From: Candidatus Pantoea formicae
Lineage (GTDB): Bacteria; Pseudomonadota; Gammaproteobacteria; Enterobacterales; Enterobacteriaceae
NCBI RefSeq assembly: GCF_011752625.1
Contig: NZ_VWXD01000007.1
Location: 62,001 to 126,000, forward strand
Direction of reading: 5' to 3'
Length of the DNA: 64,000 nt
The translations under genes and the position numbers were made by a program. Each line of letters begins with the position of its first letter. Position 1 is the stretch's first letter. Positions 1-8,371 of this stretch are shown one piece after another. Below the pieces are notes generated by a model. The model was not told the origin of the DNA. It was given only the letters and a program-made list of their open reading frames with translations, and did no database searches.

Positions 1-1
1 G

Positions 2-715
2 AATGGCTGCGAAGAGATGGGCATTATCGATAATGCGCGCAAAGTGGATGCTGCAGTGAACACCGTGGCACAGATTCGCGAAGCCTTTGGTAAAGAGATT
101 GAGTTCGGCCTCGATTTCCACGGTCGCGTCAGTGCGCCAATGGCCAAAGTGCTGATTAAAGAGCTGGAGCCATATCGTCCGCTGTTTATTGAAGAACCGG
201 TGCTGGCGGAGCAGGCGGAATACTATCCGCGCCTGGCGGCGCAAACCCATATTCCGATTGCGGCGGGCGAACGCATGTTCTCGCGCTTCGAGTTCAAACG
301 TGTGCTGGAAGCGGGCGGCCTGGCGATTCTGCAACCGGATCTGTCGCATGCGGGCGGTATCACCGAGTGCTACAAAATTGCCGCAATGGCGGAGTCCTAT
401 GATGTGGCGCTGGCACCGCACTGTCCACTCGGCCCAATCGCACTCGCTGCCTGCCTGCACGTCGATTTCGTGTCACGCAACGCGGTGTTCCAGGAGCAGA
501 GTATGGGCATTCACTATAATCAGGGTGCTGAACTGCTGGATTACGTCATCAATAAAGATGATTTCAAAATGGATGATGGTCACTTCTATCCGCTAAATAA
601 ACCGGGCCTCGGCGTGGAAATTAACGAAGAGCTGGTGATTGAAAGAAGTAAAAATGCACCGGACTGGCGCAATCCATTATGGCGTTTCCCAGACGGATCG
701 GTCGCTGAGTGGTAA
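2..715 (+). CDS. dgoD: D-galactonate dehydratase, C-terminal part (5' end outside window)
   Basis: Removes water from D-galactonate to give 2-dehydro-3-deoxy-D-galactonate in the cytoplasm, the first step of the De Ley-Doudoroff galactonate route. The frame is open from base 2, so the N-terminus lies outside the window; about 237 residues are present. Seen: the enolase-superfamily barrel with metal ligands in GLDFHG, FIEEP and AAGERM, the catalytic His region LAPHCPLGP, and the C-terminus NPLWRFPDGSVAEW. From memory this tail and most of the domain are nearly identical to E. coli DgoD. The downstream gene is the galactonate transporter, as in the dgo operon. Confidence 0.95.
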   Translation, partial: NGCEEMGIIDNARKVDAAVNTVAQIREAFGKEIEFGLDFHGRVSAPMAKVLIKELEPYRPLFIEEPVLAEQAEYYPRLAAQTHIPIAAGERMFSRFEFKRVLEAGGLAILQPDLSHAGGITECYKIAAMAESYDVALAPHCPLGPIALAACLHVDFVSRNAVFQEQSMGIHYNQGAELLDYVINKDDFKMDDGHFYPLNKPGLGVEINEELVIERSKNAPDWRNPLWRFPDGSVAEW

Positions 716-721
716 TACCCG

Positions 722-825
722 CCATACTTCAATTTGTAGATGCGTTGGCTGCGCTCATTCAATTTGAGTAAGCGCTGGGGAGTGTATTCTCTTGCCGCCA
801 TTCTGCACGTCGAATTATTTAGGGT
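722..825. repeat. Intergenic imperfect palindrome, ERIC-like enterobacterial repeat
   Basis: The dgoD-dgoT gap holds a block that begins CATACTTCAATTTG and ends CGAATTATTTAGGGT. Its two ends are roughly inverted copies of each other, around GCGTTGGCTGCGCTCATTCA and CTTGCCGCC. This layout resembles a family of roughly 100-bp intergenic palindromes that I recall from Serratia, Pantoea and relatives. No ORF is convincing here. It would form a stem-loop in the dgoD-dgoT transcript. Family assignment is from memory of similar sequences. Confidence 0.5.
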
Positions 826-1011
826 TTAAGAATTAATAAAATCTTTTAGATAAAGATATGCCGGTGAAATAAGGCATAGGGCCTCGCTCAGCCTTATCCC
901 GGCAGATGACATTTACCGCCTGTGCGGTTTTACCTTCACTATCCTTACCCTGCATTTGTAGCGGCGTGCTTCGTCACGCCTGAACTACAAACAAGATTAC
1001 GGAGAAACACC

Positions 1012-2304
1012 ATGGATCTCTCTGCTGTTCAGGCCAAACCAACCCGGCGTCGTTATATTACGCTGTTGATGATTTTTATTACGGTAGTGATTTGTTACGT
1101 CGACCGCGCTAATTTAGCGGTGGCCTCTGCCCATATTCAGGAAGAGTTCGGTATCAGCAAAGCGGAGATGGGATATGTCTTCTCCGCCTTTGCCTGGTTA
1201 TATACCCTGTGCCAGATCCCGGGCGGTTGGTTCCTTGACCGCGTCGGTTCCCGCTTGACCTATTTTATTGCCATCTTCGGCTGGTCGGTCGCCACCTTAT
1301 TCCAGGGCTTTGCCAGCGGATTATTATCGCTGATTGGCTTGCGTGCGATTACCGGTATTTTCGAAGCGCCCGCGTTCCCGACCAACAATCGCTTGGTCAC
1401 CAGCTGGTTCCCCGAGCAGGAGCGCGCCTCCGCTGTCGGCTTTTATACCTCCGGTCAGTTTGTCGGTCTCGCTTTTCTGACGCCTTTGCTGATCTGGATT
1501 CAGGAACTGCTGAGCTGGCACTGGGTGTTCATCATCACAGGCGGTATCGGCATCATCTGGTCGCTGGTGTGGATCAAGTTTTATCAAGCCCCAAGCCAGA
1601 GCAAAGGCATCAACCAGGCGGAACTGGACTATATCCGTGAAGGGGGTGCGATGGTGGACGGCGATGCACCTGCGGCGAAAAAAACGCGCACCAAACTCAC
1701 CGCAGCCGACTGGAAACTGGTGTTCCATCGCAAGCTGTGCGGCGTGTACCTTGGGCAATTCGCTGTTACCTCCACGCTATGGTTCTTCCTGACCTGGTTC
1801 CCGAACTACCTGACACAGGAAAAACACATCTCTGCGCTCACGGCCGGTTTTATGACGACCGTGCCGTTCTTGGCTGCCTTCTTTGGCGTGATTCTTTCTG
1901 GCATCGTGGCCGACCGCCTGGTGCGCAGCGGGCGTTCCCTTGGTTTTGCGCGTAAAACGCCGATTATCTGCGGATTGCTGATCTCTACCTGCATCATGGG
2001 AGCTAACTATACCAACGATCCGGTATGGATTATGACGCTGATGGCCATCGCATTCTTTGGCAACGGTTTTGCCTCCATCACCTGGTCGCTGGTGTCCTCA
2101 CTGGCACCGGTGCGTCTGATTGGATTGACCGGTGGGATGTTCAACTTTATCGGCGGATTGGGCGGTATTACTGTGCCGCTGGTGGTGGGCTATCTGGCGC
2201 AGGATTACGGCTTTGCCCCGGCGCTGGTGTATATCTCTGCCGTGGCGTTGGTCGGTGCGTTGTCGTATATCCTGTTGGTCGGGGATGTAAAACGCGTGGG
2301 GTGA
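1012..2304 (+). CDS. dgoT: D-galactonate/hexonate MFS transporter
   Basis: Proton-linked inner-membrane uptake of D-galactonate or a related sugar acid, feeding DgoD encoded just upstream. The 430-residue protein has 12 hydrophobic segments, the anion:cation symporter signature near TM1 (CYVDRANLAVA) and a GGWFLDRVGSR loop between TM2 and TM3. The start was set at ATG 1012, which has GGAG 7 bases upstream; a longer frame reaches back to 922 but has no ribosome site and the added residues look unlike a transporter. Order dgoD-dgoT-yidR differs slightly from E. coli but uses the same neighbours. Substrate is inferred from context. Confidence 0.88.
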   Translation: MDLSAVQAKPTRRRYITLLMIFITVVICYVDRANLAVASAHIQEEFGISKAEMGYVFSAFAWLYTLCQIPGGWFLDRVGSRLTYFIAIFGWSVATLFQGFASGLLSLIGLRAITGIFEAPAFPTNNRLVTSWFPEQERASAVGFYTSGQFVGLAFLTPLLIWIQELLSWHWVFIITGGIGIIWSLVWIKFYQAPSQSKGINQAELDYIREGGAMVDGDAPAAKKTRTKLTAADWKLVFHRKLCGVYLGQFAVTSTLWFFLTWFPNYLTQEKHISALTAGFMTTVPFLAAFFGVILSGIVADRLVRSGRSLGFARKTPIICGLLISTCIMGANYTNDPVWIMTLMAIAFFGNGFASITWSLVSSLAPVRLIGLTGGMFNFIGGLGGITVPLVVGYLAQDYGFAPALVYISAVALVGALSYILLVGDVKRVG

Positions 2305-2348
2305 TTGCCAAACTACATGGGTTATTTGCAGGGTCGCCATTTATGGCG

Positions 2349-2966
2349 TAATGCTTGTCAGTTAAGCATTAGGTGATAACGCAGTCTGGTGCCGCTCTGG
2401 GGCTGGCTGTCCTCGCGCCGCTCACGCGGTACCTTCACTTCACTCTTCAGCCTGACGGACCGGCGCAGACGGGACTTTCCCTGTCCCGGCTGCACCTTTC
2501 GCCAGCATCCATGCTGGCTCTCCTGGCTTCCTCATTCCGTTCAGCGCTGCGAAATGCCATCCCCAGAGCGGCACCAGCCTGCTTGCTAACATCCCTGTAC
2601 GCTGTTTGATAGGGCACGATGACTCAGGCGATAGCGCTTTTTCTGCCACAAAGGGCACATTGTCTGAGGCCACAGCGCCTCTGCTGCTGCAACGGGCTAT
2701 TCGCAGCGCTGAGGCGGAGACGTTGTGCCAGGAGCCAGTCGCAGGGATGCGACAGGCAGTTCGGGTAGGCCAGGACGGCCGTACCCGAACGTTCCGGCCG
2801 GCACGACGTTGCAGCCGAGGGCACCGCGAAGCGGCGCGAGGACGGCCCGGCAGCAGCAGAGGTGCTGGGGCCCGCACTAACATGCCCACCTGCGCATAAT
2901 AAAAAAGGCCGCCATTTTAAGAAAATGACAGCCTCACCTGAAGAGCCCCTTAACTGACAAGCATTA
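2349..2966. mobile_element. 618 bp transposase-less IS4-type miniature element
   Basis: Perfect 18-bp terminal inverted repeats, TAATGCTTGTCAGTTAAG at 2349-2366 and its complement at 2949-2966, are flanked by a 14-bp direct repeat CGCCATTTATGGCG (2335-2348 and 2967-2980). The ends match the IS4 terminus as I recall it (TAATGCCGATCAGTTAAG) at 15 of 18 positions, and IS4 makes long target duplications of 11-13 bp. No transposase is present. The interior is GC-rich and folded: 22-nt inverted arms at 2386-2407 and 2556-2577, and hairpins at 2471-2487 and 2501-2518. The target is one copy of a palindromic intergenic repeat seen intact near 57.1 kb. ORFs inside look non-coding. Confidence 0.75.
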
Positions 2967-3061
2967 CGCCATTTATGGCGGCCTTGTGAATGGCAAACTT
3001 GCTGCACCCCCTCTCATAATCGCGTAATTTGTTCGGCAACTGTTGGATGTAAGGTTGCCTC

Positions 3062-4324
3062 ATGTCAGAAAAACAACTCACCTTTGCACAGCGTCACCAT
3101 CAACTTACCAATATCAACGTCTGGACCGCCGATAGCCAGTGGCTGGCGTTTGACGTTCGCCCGTCGGGGGCTTCTTTTACCAGCTTGACCATCGAACGCG
3201 TCAACGTGCAGAGCGGTGCGGTCGAAGTGCTGTATCAGGCCCGCGAGGGGGCGCACGTTGGTGTTGTCACCGTTAGTCCAGATCTGCCGCCGCGCTATGT
3301 CTGTATCCATGGCCCGGAGCATCCCGATGCACACTGGCACTATGATTTTCATCACCGCCGTGGCGTGATCGTGCAGCAGGGCCATGCCGAGAATCTCGAT
3401 GCCTGTGACATCACCGCGCCCTACACGGCGGGTGCCTTGCGTGGCGGTTCACATGTTCACGTCTTTAGCCCAGACGGATCGCGCCTCAGTTTTACCTATA
3501 ACGACCATGTGATGCATGAGAAAGATGCGCGTGACGATCTGCGTAACGTGGGCGTAGCGGTACCGCTGCATCCGGTGTGCCCGCCTAAGCAGCATCCCCG
3601 CGAGTATGATGGCAGCCATTACTGCGTATTGGTAAGCCAAACCACGCGCGACCCGCTGCCGGGCAGCGATCAGATTGACCGCGCTTATGAAGAGGGCTGG
3701 ATTGGCGATCGCGGTTATCAGAAACCCGATGGCAGTTGGCAGCGCTGGGCGCTGGCCTTTATTGGCGATACCCGCGCCGCGAACGGTGACAAAGTCCCCG
3801 AAGTGTTTGTAGTGGATCTGCCAGAGGCATCCGGTGATTACGCGAAAGCAGGCGCATCACCGTTGCAAGGCACAGCGGATAAACTGCCTGCGCCACCGGC
3901 GGGTGTGCAGCAGCGCCGGGTTACGTACAGCAAAGGATTGGCATTGCAGCCCCGCCATTGGCTGCGCGCCTCACCAGACGGTAGCGTCATCGCTTTTCTG
4001 CTGACAGACGATCAGGGTGTCGTGCAGCTGTGGAGCGTTTCGCCAAACGGTGGCGTACCGCGTCAGATTACCCAGCTCAGCAGCAGCATTCAGTCGGCAT
4101 TCAGCTGGCAGCCGTCAGGCGAGGCAATCACCTTTATTTGCGATAACAGCGTGATGCGCTGTGATGTGGCGACTGGGCACTGTACGCGTTTAACAAAACG
4201 CAGCGACCAGCCACCTTCCGGTGATGCGGTAGTGTGGTCACCGGACGGCAAACAGATCGCCTATATGCGGGAAATTGAGGGCTGGCGTCAGCTGTTCTGC
4301 GTCAGTGCGACGTCGAAGGCATAG
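3062..4324 (+). CDS. yidR: YidR-like beta-propeller protein (DUF3748)
   Basis: A 420-residue protein of unknown biochemical role, recognised as the E. coli YidR type by sequence character and by its position between dgoT and yidQ-ibpA. It shows WD40/TolB-like propeller repeats with blade motifs such as HVFSPDGSRLSF, WLRASPDGSVIAF and VVWSPDGKQIAYM, which suggests a six- or seven-bladed propeller binding a ligand or partner. I see no signal peptide, so it is probably cytoplasmic. ATG 3062 follows AAGG about 10 bases upstream. Its last 23 bases overlap the convergent yidQ. No enzymatic residues can be named. Confidence 0.82.
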   Translation: MSEKQLTFAQRHHQLTNINVWTADSQWLAFDVRPSGASFTSLTIERVNVQSGAVEVLYQAREGAHVGVVTVSPDLPPRYVCIHGPEHPDAHWHYDFHHRRGVIVQQGHAENLDACDITAPYTAGALRGGSHVHVFSPDGSRLSFTYNDHVMHEKDARDDLRNVGVAVPLHPVCPPKQHPREYDGSHYCVLVSQTTRDPLPGSDQIDRAYEEGWIGDRGYQKPDGSWQRWALAFIGDTRAANGDKVPEVFVVDLPEASGDYAKAGASPLQGTADKLPAPPAGVQQRRVTYSKGLALQPRHWLRASPDGSVIAFLLTDDQGVVQLWSVSPNGGVPRQITQLSSSIQSAFSWQPSGEAITFICDNSVMRCDVATGHCTRLTKRSDQPPSGDAVVWSPDGKQIAYMREIEGWRQLFCVSATSKA

Positions 4325-4649
4325 CAGCGGCAGTCGCCAGGCTGGCATCGGTGCCAGCCATTTTTTCACTCTGCAGCACACGGTCATGCGCCGAATTATT
4401 GTCAGAACGAAAGTAATCCCACGGCAACAGAATCGTATCTAACACCGCTGAAAACGGCAGATCGATGGCCGCCAGTGGCTTGATCGCCCAACTGGTATTA
4501 TCGTCGGCAATCATATCTGCGCTGGCACGCGTGCCGGGGTAATAGCCTTGGCTGGCGCCAGTGTGAGTCATGACGCTGGAGCAACCCGAAGTAGTCAAGA
4601 CGCCACAGACCAGCAGGCCCGTGAGCGGAAAGCTTTTCATCATTTTCAT
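4302..4649 (-). CDS. yidQ: YidQ-like small lipoprotein (DUF1375)
   Basis: A 115-residue predicted outer-membrane or periplasmic lipoprotein of unknown function. The N-terminus MKMMKSFPLTGLLVCGVL is a signal peptide ending in a lipobox, TTSGC, with the lipidated Cys at residue 23. The mature part contains GYYPGTRASADM and PFSAVLDTILLPWDYF, which I associate with the YidQ family. AGGG lies about 8 bases before ATG 4649. It ends inside yidR (23-bp convergent overlap) and starts upstream of ibpA on the other strand. This neighbourhood matches E. coli. Confidence 0.83.
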   Translation of the reverse strand: MKMMKSFPLTGLLVCGVLTTSGCSSVMTHTGASQGYYPGTRASADMIADDNTSWAIKPLAAIDLPFSAVLDTILLPWDYFRSDNNSAHDRVLQSEKMAGTDASLATAAAMPSTSH

Positions 4650-4793
4650 TTCATCATCCCTACAGCCATCACCTCTGGCTGGAGTGTGTCTCCTGCAGCA
4701 GCAAAGCTCTGTGGCGATGTCGTGCGATGCAGGCGAAGAATTCCTGAGTGTATGCTATTTCGTCAAAATTGCTGCAAAAAAATACGTATTGCC

Positions 4794-4821
4794 CTTGAAA
4801 GCGATTAAAGCGCACCCATTT
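4794..4821 (+). promoter_or_regulatory. Sigma-32 heat-shock promoter of ibpA
   Basis: CTTGAAA at 4794-4800 and CCCATTT at 4815-4821 are separated by 14 bases. This fits the RpoH consensus (CTTGAA, 13-15 bases, CCCCATNT) and lies about 105 bases before the ibpA start, leaving room for a leader RNA. Confidence 0.75.
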
Positions 4822-4834
4822 TTACCTCAGGGTC

Positions 4835-4926
4835 GCGTTGCTGTTGCCGACAGGGACAGCAGCGGGCCTCACAACCTGTCCATGGTGGAAGGTTGCCAAA
4901 ACTTGCTGATTTTCAGGAGTCTTTTT
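4835..4926 (+). promoter_or_regulatory. ROSE-type RNA thermometer in the ibpA leader
   Basis: The leader has CTTGCTGATTTTCAGGAG directly before the start codon. TTGCT pairs imperfectly with AGGA of the ribosome site in a short hairpin, which is the conserved 3' element of ROSE thermometers. Upstream GTTGCCGACAGGGACAGCAGC and CAACCTGTCCATGGTGGAAGGTTG form further stem-loops. Function (melting on heating) is inferred from the family. Confidence 0.7.
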
Positions 4927-5343
4927 ATGCGTAACTTTGATCTCACTCCGCTTTATCGTTCTGCAATTGGTTTCGACCGTCTGTTTAGCCTGCTTGAGTC
5001 CAATCAGAACCAGGCCAATGGTGGCTATCCTCCTTACAATGTCGAGCTGGTGGATGAAAACCACTATCGCATCACCATTGCCGTTGCGGGCTTTGCCCAG
5101 AGCGAGTTAGATATCACCTCACACGACAACGTGCTGGTTATTCGCGGCGCGCATCCTGAAGAGCAACCGGAGCGCAAATACCTGTATCAGGGTATCGCCG
5201 AGCGTAATTTTGAGCGCAAATTCCAGCTGGCCGATCACATCGTGGTGCGCGATGCGCGTCTCGAACTGGGCCTGTTAAGCATCGATCTGGAACGCATCGT
5301 TCCTGAAGAGGCGAAACCGCGCCGGATTGAAATCCTTAACTAA
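4927..5343 (+). CDS. ibpA: Small heat-shock protein IbpA
   Basis: Holds aggregating proteins in a refoldable state for DnaK and ClpB. The 138-residue product begins MRNFDLTPLYRSAIGFDRLF as in E. coli IbpA, has an alpha-crystallin core (about residues 35-125) and ends with the I-x-I motif in RIEILN, used for oligomer formation. ATG 4927 has AGGAG 8 bases upstream; the open frame runs back to 4570 but that part overlaps the promoter and leader. No ibpB follows: the next gene is convergent and unrelated. Loss of ibpB is a known trait of Erwiniaceae, where IbpA works alone. Confidence 0.95.
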   Translation: MRNFDLTPLYRSAIGFDRLFSLLESNQNQANGGYPPYNVELVDENHYRITIAVAGFAQSELDITSHDNVLVIRGAHPEEQPERKYLYQGIAERNFERKFQLADHIVVRDARLELGLLSIDLERIVPEEAKPRRIEILN

Positions 5344-5364
5344 GGATGTTGTGTTGAGAAGTGA

Positions 5365-5389
5365 AACGCCGCAGAAATGCGGCGTTTTT
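5365..5389 (+). terminator. Rho-independent terminator of ibpA
   Basis: AACGCCGCA-GAAA-TGCGGCGTT is a perfect 9-bp stem followed by TTT, 21 bases after the ibpA stop. It can also serve the convergent exporter operon weakly. Confidence 0.85.
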
Positions 5390-5400
5390 GTTTCTGCAGA

Positions 5401-6306
5401 TCAGGTCCGTACCCATAATCGCTGGCTCACCATGCCACCAAACACATTCACCAGCAGGCCGAGAATAATGACCGACGCCCCAATGATTTCTTGTGCAGAC
5501 AGGGTTTCGTCCAGAACGAGTACGGCACTCAGGATGCCAACGACGGGCACCAGCAGTGACAGCGGTGCCACACGCCAGGTCTCATAGCGACTGAGCAGAT
5601 TACCCCAAATCGCATAGCCGACGATGGTGGCAACAAACGCGAGATAAATCAGTGCCAGTACCGTCTGCAAAGAGATGTTGAGCAAATTGGTGACGATCTG
5701 AGTCTCACCATCAAACCACCATGAGCAGGCGAAAAACGGCACCACCGGTACCAGTGCACTCCAGACCACCAGAGACATCACCGGCACGTTACGATTTCGC
5801 AAAATGATCTTGTTGGTGATATTGCCTAAGCCCCATGACAGTGCTGCTGCCAGCGTCAACATCATGGTCGTCAGGGTAATGCCTGCCGTGGTCTGGCCTT
5901 CCATGCCCGCGCTGGCCAACATAAACATGCCAAGTGTCGCCACCAGAATCCCGGCGATGTGGTTCCAACGCAGCTTCTCCGCCAGAAACAAGGCACCCAG
6001 TAACAGGGTAAAGAATGCCTGCGCTTGTAAAACCAATGAAGCCAGTCCGGCTGGCATTCCGAGCTTGATCGCCAGGAACAGGAAGGCGAACTGACCAAAA
6101 CTGATGGTCATGCCGTAGACCACCAGCCAGTGCAGTGGGATCTGCGGGCGCTTCACAAAGAAAATCGCGGGAAACGCCACCAGCGCAAAGCGCAGTCCCG
6201 CCAGTAAAAACGGTGGCATGTCATGCAGACCCAATTTGATCACCACAAAGTTCACACCCCACGCCACCACCACACACAGCGCTAACATCATATCTTTGAC
6301 TGACAT
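5401..6306 (-). CDS. eamA: EamA-family exporter, closely like the cysteine/O-acetylserine exporter
   Basis: Ten-helix drug/metabolite-superfamily inner-membrane exporter, 301 residues, made of two EamA repeats. Stretches such as WGVNFVVIKLGLHDMPP, MPAGLASLVLQAQAFFT and SRYETWRVAPLSLLVPVVG match, from memory, E. coli EamA (YdeD), which exports cysteine-pathway metabolites. It is the last gene of a six-gene operon (20 bases after the deacylase gene). In this setting it may export the operon's product, or cysteine/O-acetylserine-like intermediates. It could equally be the ordinary orthologue captured by the operon. Substrate is inferred. Confidence 0.8.
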   Translation of the reverse strand: MSVKDMMLALCVVVAWGVNFVVIKLGLHDMPPFLLAGLRFALVAFPAIFFVKRPQIPLHWLVVYGMTISFGQFAFLFLAIKLGMPAGLASLVLQAQAFFTLLLGALFLAEKLRWNHIAGILVATLGMFMLASAGMEGQTTAGITLTTMMLTLAAALSWGLGNITNKIILRNRNVPVMSLVVWSALVPVVPFFACSWWFDGETQIVTNLLNISLQTVLALIYLAFVATIVGYAIWGNLLSRYETWRVAPLSLLVPVVGILSAVLVLDETLSAQEIIGASVIILGLLVNVFGGMVSQRLWVRT

Positions 6307-6326
6307 ACTCGTTCCTTACAGCCGCT

Positions 6327-6827
6327 TCAGGCAGTTGCCGTCATCGGAGTGGCGATGTCTGCACAACAGTCATCGCCGACAACACGAAAGAAATCATCCA
6401 CATTCAGCGCCACAGAGCGCTCCAACGCGCCTGCGTTAAACCACAGCGTGCCGACATCACGTAGGCGCGCATCGACGCGCAGCGCCAGCCGGTCATCAAA
6501 ACTAAAGGGTGGCACCGCACCCATCACGCACTGCGTTAACTCCTGAGCTTTCTCAGGTGCAGCAAAGCTCGACTTCTTGCCACCGATGGCGCGCGCGGCG
6601 CTTTTGAAGTTGATCTTGCAGTCGCCCGGCACAATCGCCAGCAGGTAACGCGCATCGGCACCGTCAGGCATGGTCACTTCCAGCACCATCGCTTTGGCGG
6701 CCTGATTCAGATCGTTGCCGCGAATGGCGCTGATCACATCGGTCTGGCCGATGGCCTCATGCTCCACCACGCGATATTCCGCGTGGTGTTGATCCAGCAG
6801 GGCGGTGATTTTTTCATAGGTATTCAT
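6327..6827 (-). CDS. YbaK/YeaK-type aminoacyl-tRNA deacylase
   Basis: A 166-residue free-standing editing domain of the YbaK/ProX superfamily, which hydrolyses wrongly charged tRNA. Seen: the conserved Lys in NQAAKAMVLEV (residue 45), IGGKKSSFAAP (81-91) and the G-x-P loop VMGAVPPFSF (101-110). It resembles E. coli YeaK more than YbaK. It lies between the oxygenase and exporter genes of the six-gene operon, with 27- and 20-base gaps. Here a plausible job is to remove an unusual amino acid made by the operon from tRNA, that is, self-protection. The tRNA and amino acid specificity cannot be read from sequence. Confidence 0.8.
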   Translation of the reverse strand: MNTYEKITALLDQHHAEYRVVEHEAIGQTDVISAIRGNDLNQAAKAMVLEVTMPDGADARYLLAIVPGDCKINFKSAARAIGGKKSSFAAPEKAQELTQCVMGAVPPFSFDDRLALRVDARLRDVGTLWFNAGALERSVALNVDDFFRVVGDDCCADIATPMTATA

Positions 6828-6854
6828 GTTGATCTCCTCGTCGAAGGCCTGGGA

Positions 6855-7655
6855 TTAGCTCCAGGCAATGGCGTGCTTCATTTTTTTGTCGGTCAGGCCA
6901 AAGAAAAAGCCCATAGTGATGCGCGTGTCGCCTTCCACGCGATCAATCTCGTGATAAAAAGCAGGATTAAACAGATAGATATCGCCGCTGCGGGGGGAGA
7001 ACTCACATGCCTCGCTTTGCTCAATCACGCCGGTTTGATATCCAAGTTCACCCGGCGTTTTGAAGCGCTCATCAATCGGCTCCCACTTCTTATTGAAGAT
7101 GCGCAGCTCACCACCTGCATCGCACTCTTGCAAGCAGACCACGCAGCTCAGTTGATGCAGGATGTTGGTCACGGCCAAACCACTGCCAGCGGCATCGCGC
7201 ACGATGTTGTCGTTATGCAGTGGGTTGGCAACGCCATTAGCGTGAAAGCGTACAATCGAACCGGCGTAATCGCCCAACTCTGGCTCCCTGGCCGTTTGCA
7301 GGCTCTCCAGACGCAGAGAGTGTTTCACCCAGTTGTAGACCTGATCGCGTAGGCAGTGCAGCGAAGGGGGCAACGCAGGCTGAATATCACGCAGTTCGGT
7401 GAAATAATTTTCTGGCGCGCGGGTGTGCTTGGCCAAATAGGGGCCGAGAGTGGTCAGTGCCCCGTTAGGGTAGTGCGAGACGCGCACCTCTTGGCGGCAC
7501 TGTTGCAAATCATTGACCACTGCTTCGCGCACTTCAGGCGTCAGAAAATTGCGCAGCACCAGCAGCGGTACGCGCGCTGTGACAATGTCATCCAGCCAGG
7601 CACTTTCGACAAACATCTTAGGATTGATAACGCGTATCTGATTGAAAATGGCCAT
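6855..7655 (-). CDS. 2-oxoglutarate/Fe(II)-dependent oxygenase
   Basis: Predicted cytoplasmic hydroxylase of a small molecule. Numbered from the longer frame (GTG at 7664; subtract 3 for the chosen start), the iron ligands appear as H150-x-D152 in NPLHNDNI and H238 in FNPAFYHEI, with R248 in DTRITMGFFFG placed to bind 2-oxoglutarate. ATG 7655 has GGGGAG 8 bases upstream. The protein is about 266 residues and shows no close resemblance to a named E. coli enzyme. It starts 5 bases after the amidotransferase gene ends. Likely substrates are a free amino acid or the amide-linked product of the upstream ligases; this is inference. Confidence 0.75.
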   Translation of the reverse strand: MAIFNQIRVINPKMFVESAWLDDIVTARVPLLVLRNFLTPEVREAVVNDLQQCRQEVRVSHYPNGALTTLGPYLAKHTRAPENYFTELRDIQPALPPSLHCLRDQVYNWVKHSLRLESLQTAREPELGDYAGSIVRFHANGVANPLHNDNIVRDAAGSGLAVTNILHQLSCVVCLQECDAGGELRIFNKKWEPIDERFKTPGELGYQTGVIEQSEACEFSPRSGDIYLFNPAFYHEIDRVEGDTRITMGFFFGLTDKKMKHAIAWS

Positions 7656-7660
7656 GCTGA

Positions 7661-8371
7661 TCACTCCCCAAATGGAAATTCATGAAGTTCATGGTTGTTC
7701 ATACGGTGCCAGTCAGACGCCGTGCCCAGTGCTGTAATAGGTTCAGAAGAGATAATAGTGGTGCTGTTGTTATGCAGACGGTGCAGCGTGAAATAGTTGG
7801 GATAAGGGGTGTCATCGGGATGCCACTGCCACGCCCAAGCCTTATCGCGCGTCACAAAAATGGCATTGGCGGCACTGCCGCCCGGTGCCACACGGGCCAT
7901 TTTTTCACGCAGATAATCACGCGTGAAATCAGCGGGGGTGGCTTGGTCAACGATATATTCCAGATATTCGGCAGAGTCGAAACGCGACTCGGCCATCCCT
8001 AATTGTGCGTACACAGTGGGCAAAAAACCGTTGTGCATCATGTACCACTGCGTTGCACCGCTGGTGCGCCATAGCGGATGGGAAAACTCGATACCCTGAT
8101 TTTTGCTGAGCGTAGCGTGGCGTACATGTACCGCCAAAAAACGACTGTGGCGCAGGCGGTCCACATCAATGCCGGGCAACGCATCGGCGAAAGTGCCTGT
8201 GCCGTGCAGGGTGCGAATATGCCCCTGTTCCCGCCACAAACATCCCCAGCCGTTAGGATGTTGCTTGATTGGCCCCTCATGCGTGGCGGTTTCGCCACAA
8301 CTCATGGCGCGTGCGGCATCGAGCACCGCCGCGGCATCAAACTGGCCGTGTGCCAGAATCATTCTGCACAT
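7661..8371 (-). CDS. Class II glutamine amidotransferase (YafJ/EgtC-like, stand-alone)
   Basis: Releases ammonia from glutamine, or an acyl group from a gamma-glutamyl compound. The N-terminus MCRMILAHG leaves Cys2 as nucleophile after Met removal. Other class II signatures are NGWG (40-43), VHVRHAT, MMHNGFL and ISSEP. It is 236 residues, so only the amidotransferase domain is present with no synthetase fused. Its start overlaps the ATP-grasp gene by 13 bases, implying coupled translation. The operon also has a separate PP-loop ATPase, so the two could together resemble a split asparagine-synthetase-type amide former. Alternatively it cleaves a gamma-glutamyl protecting group, as EgtC does. 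Confidence 0.82.
   Translation of the reverse strand: MCRMILAHGQFDAAAVLDAARAMSCGETATHEGPIKQHPNGWGCLWREQGHIRTLHGTGTFADALPGIDVDRLRHSRFLAVHVRHATLSKNQGIEFSHPLWRTSGATQWYMMHNGFLPTVYAQLGMAESRFDSAEYLEYIVDQATPADFTRDYLREKMARVAPGGSAANAIFVTRDKAWAWQWHPDDTPYPNYFTLHRLHNNSTTIISSEPITALGTASDWHRMNNHELHEFPFGE

Noticed and set aside
2440..2889. Minus-strand 149-codon ORF inside the miniature element
   Set aside because: Low-complexity composition, no ribosome site, and it runs through strong hairpins and inverted repeats; better explained as non-coding.
4570..4926. Upstream extension of the ibpA frame
   Set aside because: It covers the sigma-32 promoter and the thermometer leader; ATG 4927 matches IbpA exactly.
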